Positions 61,064 through 64,000 of a stretch of 64,000 nt of DNA are shown one piece after another. The notes beneath the pieces are model-generated. The model saw only the letters and a program-made list of their open reading frames with translations, was not told the DNA's origin and did no database searches. A program made the position numbers and the translations under genes. This DNA comes from Micromonospora coxensis (GTDB lineage Bacteria; Actinomycetota; Actinomycetes; Mycobacteriales; Micromonosporaceae): contig NZ_LT607753.1 in NCBI RefSeq assembly GCF_900090295.1, positions 620,001 through 684,000 on the forward strand, read 5' to 3'. The stretch's first letter is position 1, and every line of letters starts with the position of its first letter.

Positions 61064-62893
61064 TCAGTGGCCGCGGTAGAGGGCGTCGATGTCGGCGGCG
61101 TAGCGGGCGGCGACGACGGCACGCCGGATCTTCAGGGTGGGAGTCAGCTCCCCGGCCTGCTCGGTGAAGTCCCCGGGCAGGATGCGGAACGTCTTGATCT
61201 GCTCCGCCGTGGACACCGCCCGGTTGGCGTGGTCGATCGCGACCTGCACCTCGTCGCGCAACTGCGGGCTGTCGCGCAGGTCGGCCACCGAGGCGTCGGG
61301 CCGGTGGTGCGCGACCCGCCAGCGTGCCCACGCCTGCGCGTCGATGGTGACCAGCGCGGCCGGGTAGGGGCGGCCGTCGCCGACCACCAGGCACTGGCTG
61401 ACCAGCGGATGGGCGCGGACGGCCTCCTCGATCGGGGCGGGGACGACGTTCTTGCCCGCCGCGGTCACGATGATCTCCTTCTTGCGGCCGGTGATGCGCA
61501 GCCAGCCACCGTCGTCCCAGCTGCCCAGGTCACCGGTGTGGAACCAGCCGTCGACGGTGAACGCCTGGCCGGTGGCCTCCGGGTCGTTCCAGTAGCCGGG
61601 GAAGACGACGTCGCCCCGGGCCAGGATCTCCCCGTCGTCGGCGATGCGGATCTGCACCCCGGGCAGGGCACGCCCCACCGTGCCGATCCGCTGGGCCGTG
61701 GGCAGGTTCGCGGTCAACGCCGGTGACGTCTCCGTCAGCCCGTATCCCTCCAGGACGGTGATCCCGGCGCCCCGGAAGAAGTGCGCCAGGTGTTCGGCCA
61801 GCGGCGCGCCGCCGACGATCGCCCACCGGCAGCGTCCGCCCAACGCCTCCCGGATCTTGCGGTACGCCAGCAGGTCGCACACGGCGCGGGCGAGCCGGAT
61901 CGGCACGCCGGGGCGGCCGGGGCCGTCGAGGGCACGGCTGTAGCGCACCGCCACCGACTCGGCCAGGGCGAACAACGGGCCGCGGCGCGTGTCGATGGCG
62001 GTGTCCCGCGTCCGGTTGTACATCTTCTCGAACACCCGTGGCACCGCCAGGATGAACGTCGGCCGGTGGGTGCGCAGCTGCTGCAGGACGCCACTCATGT
62101 CGCCGCTGTGCACCACGGTGGCGCGGGTCTGCACCGCGCCCACCTGGATCAGCCGGGCGAACGCGTGCGCCAGCGGCAGGAACAGCACCGTCGACGCCCC
62201 CGGGTGCAGGATCTGCGGCAGGACGCCGACCGCCGCGGTGACGTCGCAGTGGATGTTGCGATGGGTCAGCACGCATCCCTTGGGCCGTCCGGTGGTGCCG
62301 CTGGTGTAGACGATCGTCGCCACGTCGCCGCCGCTGACGCGCGTGCGGCGGGCGTCGACCTGCGCGTCGTCGACGGTACGACCCCGCCCGGCGAGGGCGA
62401 TCAGGTCACCGGCGTCGATCTGCCAGACCTCGCGCAGCCCCGGCAGGCCCGAGCGCAGGTCGTCCACGGTCCGGGCCTGGCCCGGTTGCTCGACCACGCA
62501 GCCCACCGCGCCGGAGTCCGCCAGGATCCAGCCGACCTGCTCGGGGCTGGCCGTGTCGTAGATCGGCACGGTCACCGCGCCGATCGCCCAGAGGGCGTAG
62601 TCGACGAGCGTCCACTCGTAGCGGGTACGGCTGAGCAGGGCGACCCGGTCGCCGTGGCCCACTCCGGCGGCGAGGAACCCCCGGGCCAGGATCAGGACGT
62701 CGTCGCGGAACTGCTCGCAGGTCACCGGCAGCGCGCCGCTGGCCGGCCGTCGCGCGGGCCACGCCCGGGACACCGGCGTCGGGCGGACGAACTGCACCGC
62801 CCCCGGGTCCTCCCGGGCGTTGACCCACACCTGCTCGGCCAATCCGGGTGTCACGGCGCCGACGGGTGCGGATGCCGCTGCCACGTCCTGCAT
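61064..62893 (-). CDS. Long-chain acyl-CoA synthetase (FadD15-like AMP-dependent ligase)
   Basis: A ~609-residue ANL superfamily enzyme. ATG 62893 has GAGGGG 7 bases upstream; ATG 62899 is too close to it. Motifs are the P-loop TIVYTSGTTGRPKGCVLTH, VPRVFEKMYNRTRD, EGYGLTETSPALT, GWFHTGDLGSWDDGGW, and the hinge/catalytic region ITGRKKEIIVTAAGKNV. It activates fatty acids with ATP to acyl-CoA. The second TerC gene follows it by about 70 bases on the same strand. It may feed acyl-CoA metabolism such as the 49.5-53 kb locus, though that is not linked by sequence. Confidence 0.92.
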   Translation of the reverse strand: MQDVAAASAPVGAVTPGLAEQVWVNAREDPGAVQFVRPTPVSRAWPARRPASGALPVTCEQFRDDVLILARGFLAAGVGHGDRVALLSRTRYEWTLVDYALWAIGAVTVPIYDTASPEQVGWILADSGAVGCVVEQPGQARTVDDLRSGLPGLREVWQIDAGDLIALAGRGRTVDDAQVDARRTRVSGGDVATIVYTSGTTGRPKGCVLTHRNIHCDVTAAVGVLPQILHPGASTVLFLPLAHAFARLIQVGAVQTRATVVHSGDMSGVLQQLRTHRPTFILAVPRVFEKMYNRTRDTAIDTRRGPLFALAESVAVRYSRALDGPGRPGVPIRLARAVCDLLAYRKIREALGGRCRWAIVGGAPLAEHLAHFFRGAGITVLEGYGLTETSPALTANLPTAQRIGTVGRALPGVQIRIADDGEILARGDVVFPGYWNDPEATGQAFTVDGWFHTGDLGSWDDGGWLRITGRKKEIIVTAAGKNVVPAPIEEAVRAHPLVSQCLVVGDGRPYPAALVTIDAQAWARWRVAHHRPDASVADLRDSPQLRDEVQVAIDHANRAVSTAEQIKTFRILPGDFTEQAGELTPTLKIRRAVVAARYAADIDALYRGH

Positions 62894-63189
62894 GATCATC
62901 CCCCTCGCCGTCCGACGGGCGCAGGCGGGGGCCGTCGGGTACGGGTCTGCCCCCATCGTGGCGAGCCGGGACGGCTCGGCTGCCGGAAATGGCGAAAGTG
63001 CCTCCGGCGGGGCCGCGGACCGGTAGGGGACGACCGCGAGCACCACCGCCGACCGGCCGACCTTCGGCGTCAGATTCCTTCAGCCGAACCAATCAGAGTG
63101 AAGGGTATCGACATCGACGGGCATCCCGATATAGCCTGCCGCCATCGCAGTACGTCGATCCCTTCGCCTCACCTCGTTGAAGGAGCACC

Positions 63190-63345
63190 ATGGCCACTCC
63201 GCGCCCCGTCCGCCTGCGCCGCCGAGGAGTGCTCGGCATCCCCGCGCTGGTGACCGCCGCCACGCTGACCGTCGCCGGCACACCCGCCCCGGCGAGCGCC
63301 GCACCGAAGGTCGAGTGCCTCGCCGACCTGCTCGGAGCGTCCTGA
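63190..63345 (+). CDS. 51-residue secreted small protein coupled to the amidase gene
   Basis: ATG 63190 has AAGGAG 4 bases upstream. The product is almost all signal peptide: basic start (PRPVRLRRRGVLG), h-region (IPALVTAATLTVAG) and cleavage site PASAAP. This leaves a short mature tail KVECLADLLGAS with one Cys. Its stop overlaps the amidase start (TGATG), so the two are translationally coupled. It may be a true secreted peptide or a leader that drives amidase translation. I recognise no family. Confidence 0.6.
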   Translation: MATPRPVRLRRRGVLGIPALVTAATLTVAGTPAPASAAPKVECLADLLGAS

Positions 63346-64000
63346 TGGCCACCATCCCCTGGCTGGTCGACGTGCTGCGCGGCGCGGGCGTACAGGTCGT
63401 GGTGGAGGGTGACTGGCTCAACCGGATGCGCCCCGGCTCGTTCGACCCGATCGGCGTGCTGTGGCACCACACCGCGGCCACCTCCAGCGCCACCAACCCG
63501 CACCCGGCGTTGAACATCTGCATCAACGGCCGCTCGGACCTGCCCGGTCCGCTCTGCCAGGCCCTGGTCGACTACCACGGCGTCTTCCACGTCATCTCCG
63601 CCGGACGGTGCAACCACGCCGGAACCAGCGGCGGCAGCGGCCCGATCCCGGCCGGCGACGGCAACACCCTCATGATCGGGTGGGAGATCGACTACAACGG
63701 CGTCAACCAGGAGATGACCACCGCCCAGTACAACGCCTCGATCGCCGCCACCGCCGCCGTGCTCACCCGCCTCGGCAAGGACGCCAGCTACGCCCGGGGA
63801 CACCGGGAGACGAGCACCAGCGGCAAGATCGACCCGTCCTTCATCGACCTCAACGTGATGCGCGCCGACGTGGCCGCGAAGATGTCCGGCGGCGGCACCG
63901 CCTGGAGCGCCGTGGTCGACAACGCCACCGCCGGCCGGTTCACCGCCAGCGGCAGCTGGGGCGTCTCGTCGTTCTCCGGCCAGCGCTACGGCGCCGACTA
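63345..64000 (+). CDS. N-acetylmuramoyl-L-alanine amidase, cut by the window end
   Basis: The reading frame starts at ATG 63345 and is still open at the window edge. Residues ~1-170 are an amidase_2 (PGRP-like) domain: WLVDVLRGAGVQVVVEGDWL, zinc ligand His in VLWHHTAAT, HVISAGRCNHAGTSGG, LMIGWEIDYNG, and RGHRETSTSGKIDPSF with the late His and catalytic Lys/Asp. From ~185 a golvesin/Xly CBD-like domain begins (WSAVVDNATAGRFTASGSWGVSS). It would cleave the sugar-peptide bond of peptidoglycan. It has no signal peptide of its own. Confidence 0.88.
   Translation, partial: MATIPWLVDVLRGAGVQVVVEGDWLNRMRPGSFDPIGVLWHHTAATSSATNPHPALNICINGRSDLPGPLCQALVDYHGVFHVISAGRCNHAGTSGGSGPIPAGDGNTLMIGWEIDYNGVNQEMTTAQYNASIAATAAVLTRLGKDASYARGHRETSTSGKIDPSFIDLNVMRADVAAKMSGGGTAWSAVVDNATAGRFTASGSWGVSSFSGQRYGAD

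Noticed and set aside
63105..63135. TATCG...CGATA inverted repeat before the small secreted gene
   Set aside because: Only five bases per arm with a long spacer; it may be chance.
1..64000. CRISPR arrays, rRNA genes or a replication origin
   Set aside because: No regularly spaced direct repeats, no rRNA-like conserved stretches and no DnaA-box cluster were seen.

Overview
The window is high-GC DNA with frequent GTG/TTG starts, 4-nt ATGA/GTGA gene overlaps, Tat and Sec-exported multi-domain carbohydrate enzymes, ISL3 and IS5 remnants and a tRNA-Arg-linked integrase. Together these point to a filamentous actinomycete, most likely Micromonosporaceae (Micromonospora-like). This is inferred from protein flavour; no species marker gene is present.

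Layout. (1) 1-6667: the end of an integrated element. It holds the C-terminal part of a giant DUF3883 protein, a helix-turn-helix replication-type protein, a decayed paralogue of a membrane protein found elsewhere in the window, a broken tyrosine integrase, and a 44-bp copy of the 3' end of tRNA-Arg(ACG) as the attachment site. (2) 6744-10762: a putative metal-export operon (permease, TIGR03943 partner, beta-propeller), then a siderophore-type ABC ATPase that has lost its Walker A end beside an IS5-type transposase scrap. (3) 11129-17463: Tat-exported alpha/beta hydrolase, MOSC protein, a GH15 remnant and a large secreted sugar dehydrogenase with PKD, CBM6-like and ricin domains. (4) 17657-19240: a membrane protein and an SMR efflux gene overlapping its TetR regulator, with a 30-bp operator.

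(5) 19401-34505: the metabolic core. A leftward operon (binding lipoprotein, two permeases, GH42, GH2, cellulase-like hydrolase) faces a rightward operon (SDR dehydrogenase, FCD-type GntR regulator, galactonate dehydratase, KDPGal aldolase, PfkB kinase, SMP-30 lactonase). Together they can import a galactoside, hydrolyse it, and oxidise galactose through the De Ley-Doudoroff route to pyruvate and glyceraldehyde-3-phosphate. A PL3 pectate lyase next to it suggests a pectin or galactan target.

(6) 34811-43764: poorly understood genes: two orphans, a secreted lectin-like protein followed by a secreted NucA/NucB nuclease and a small cytosolic acidic protein, a membrane protein, and a three-gene unit resembling type VII secretion-associated proteins. 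(7) 43863-48599: truncated ISL3 transposase, GH18 chitinase with two CBM5/12 modules, and a coiled-coil membrane protein. (8) 48679-55467: a lipid-type locus (SDR, acyl-CoA dehydrogenase, TetR, carboxyltransferase) with a clear TetR palindrome, then a rifampin-phosphotransferase/PEP-synthase-like enzyme. (9) 55513-61000: ABC exporter with a double-length permease, DUF5872 protein, and two convergent TerC genes, one behind a yybP-ykoY manganese riboswitch. (10) 61064-64000: acyl-CoA synthetase, a 51-residue secreted protein, and an amidase cut by the window end.

I saw no CRISPR array, no rRNA and no complete tRNA.
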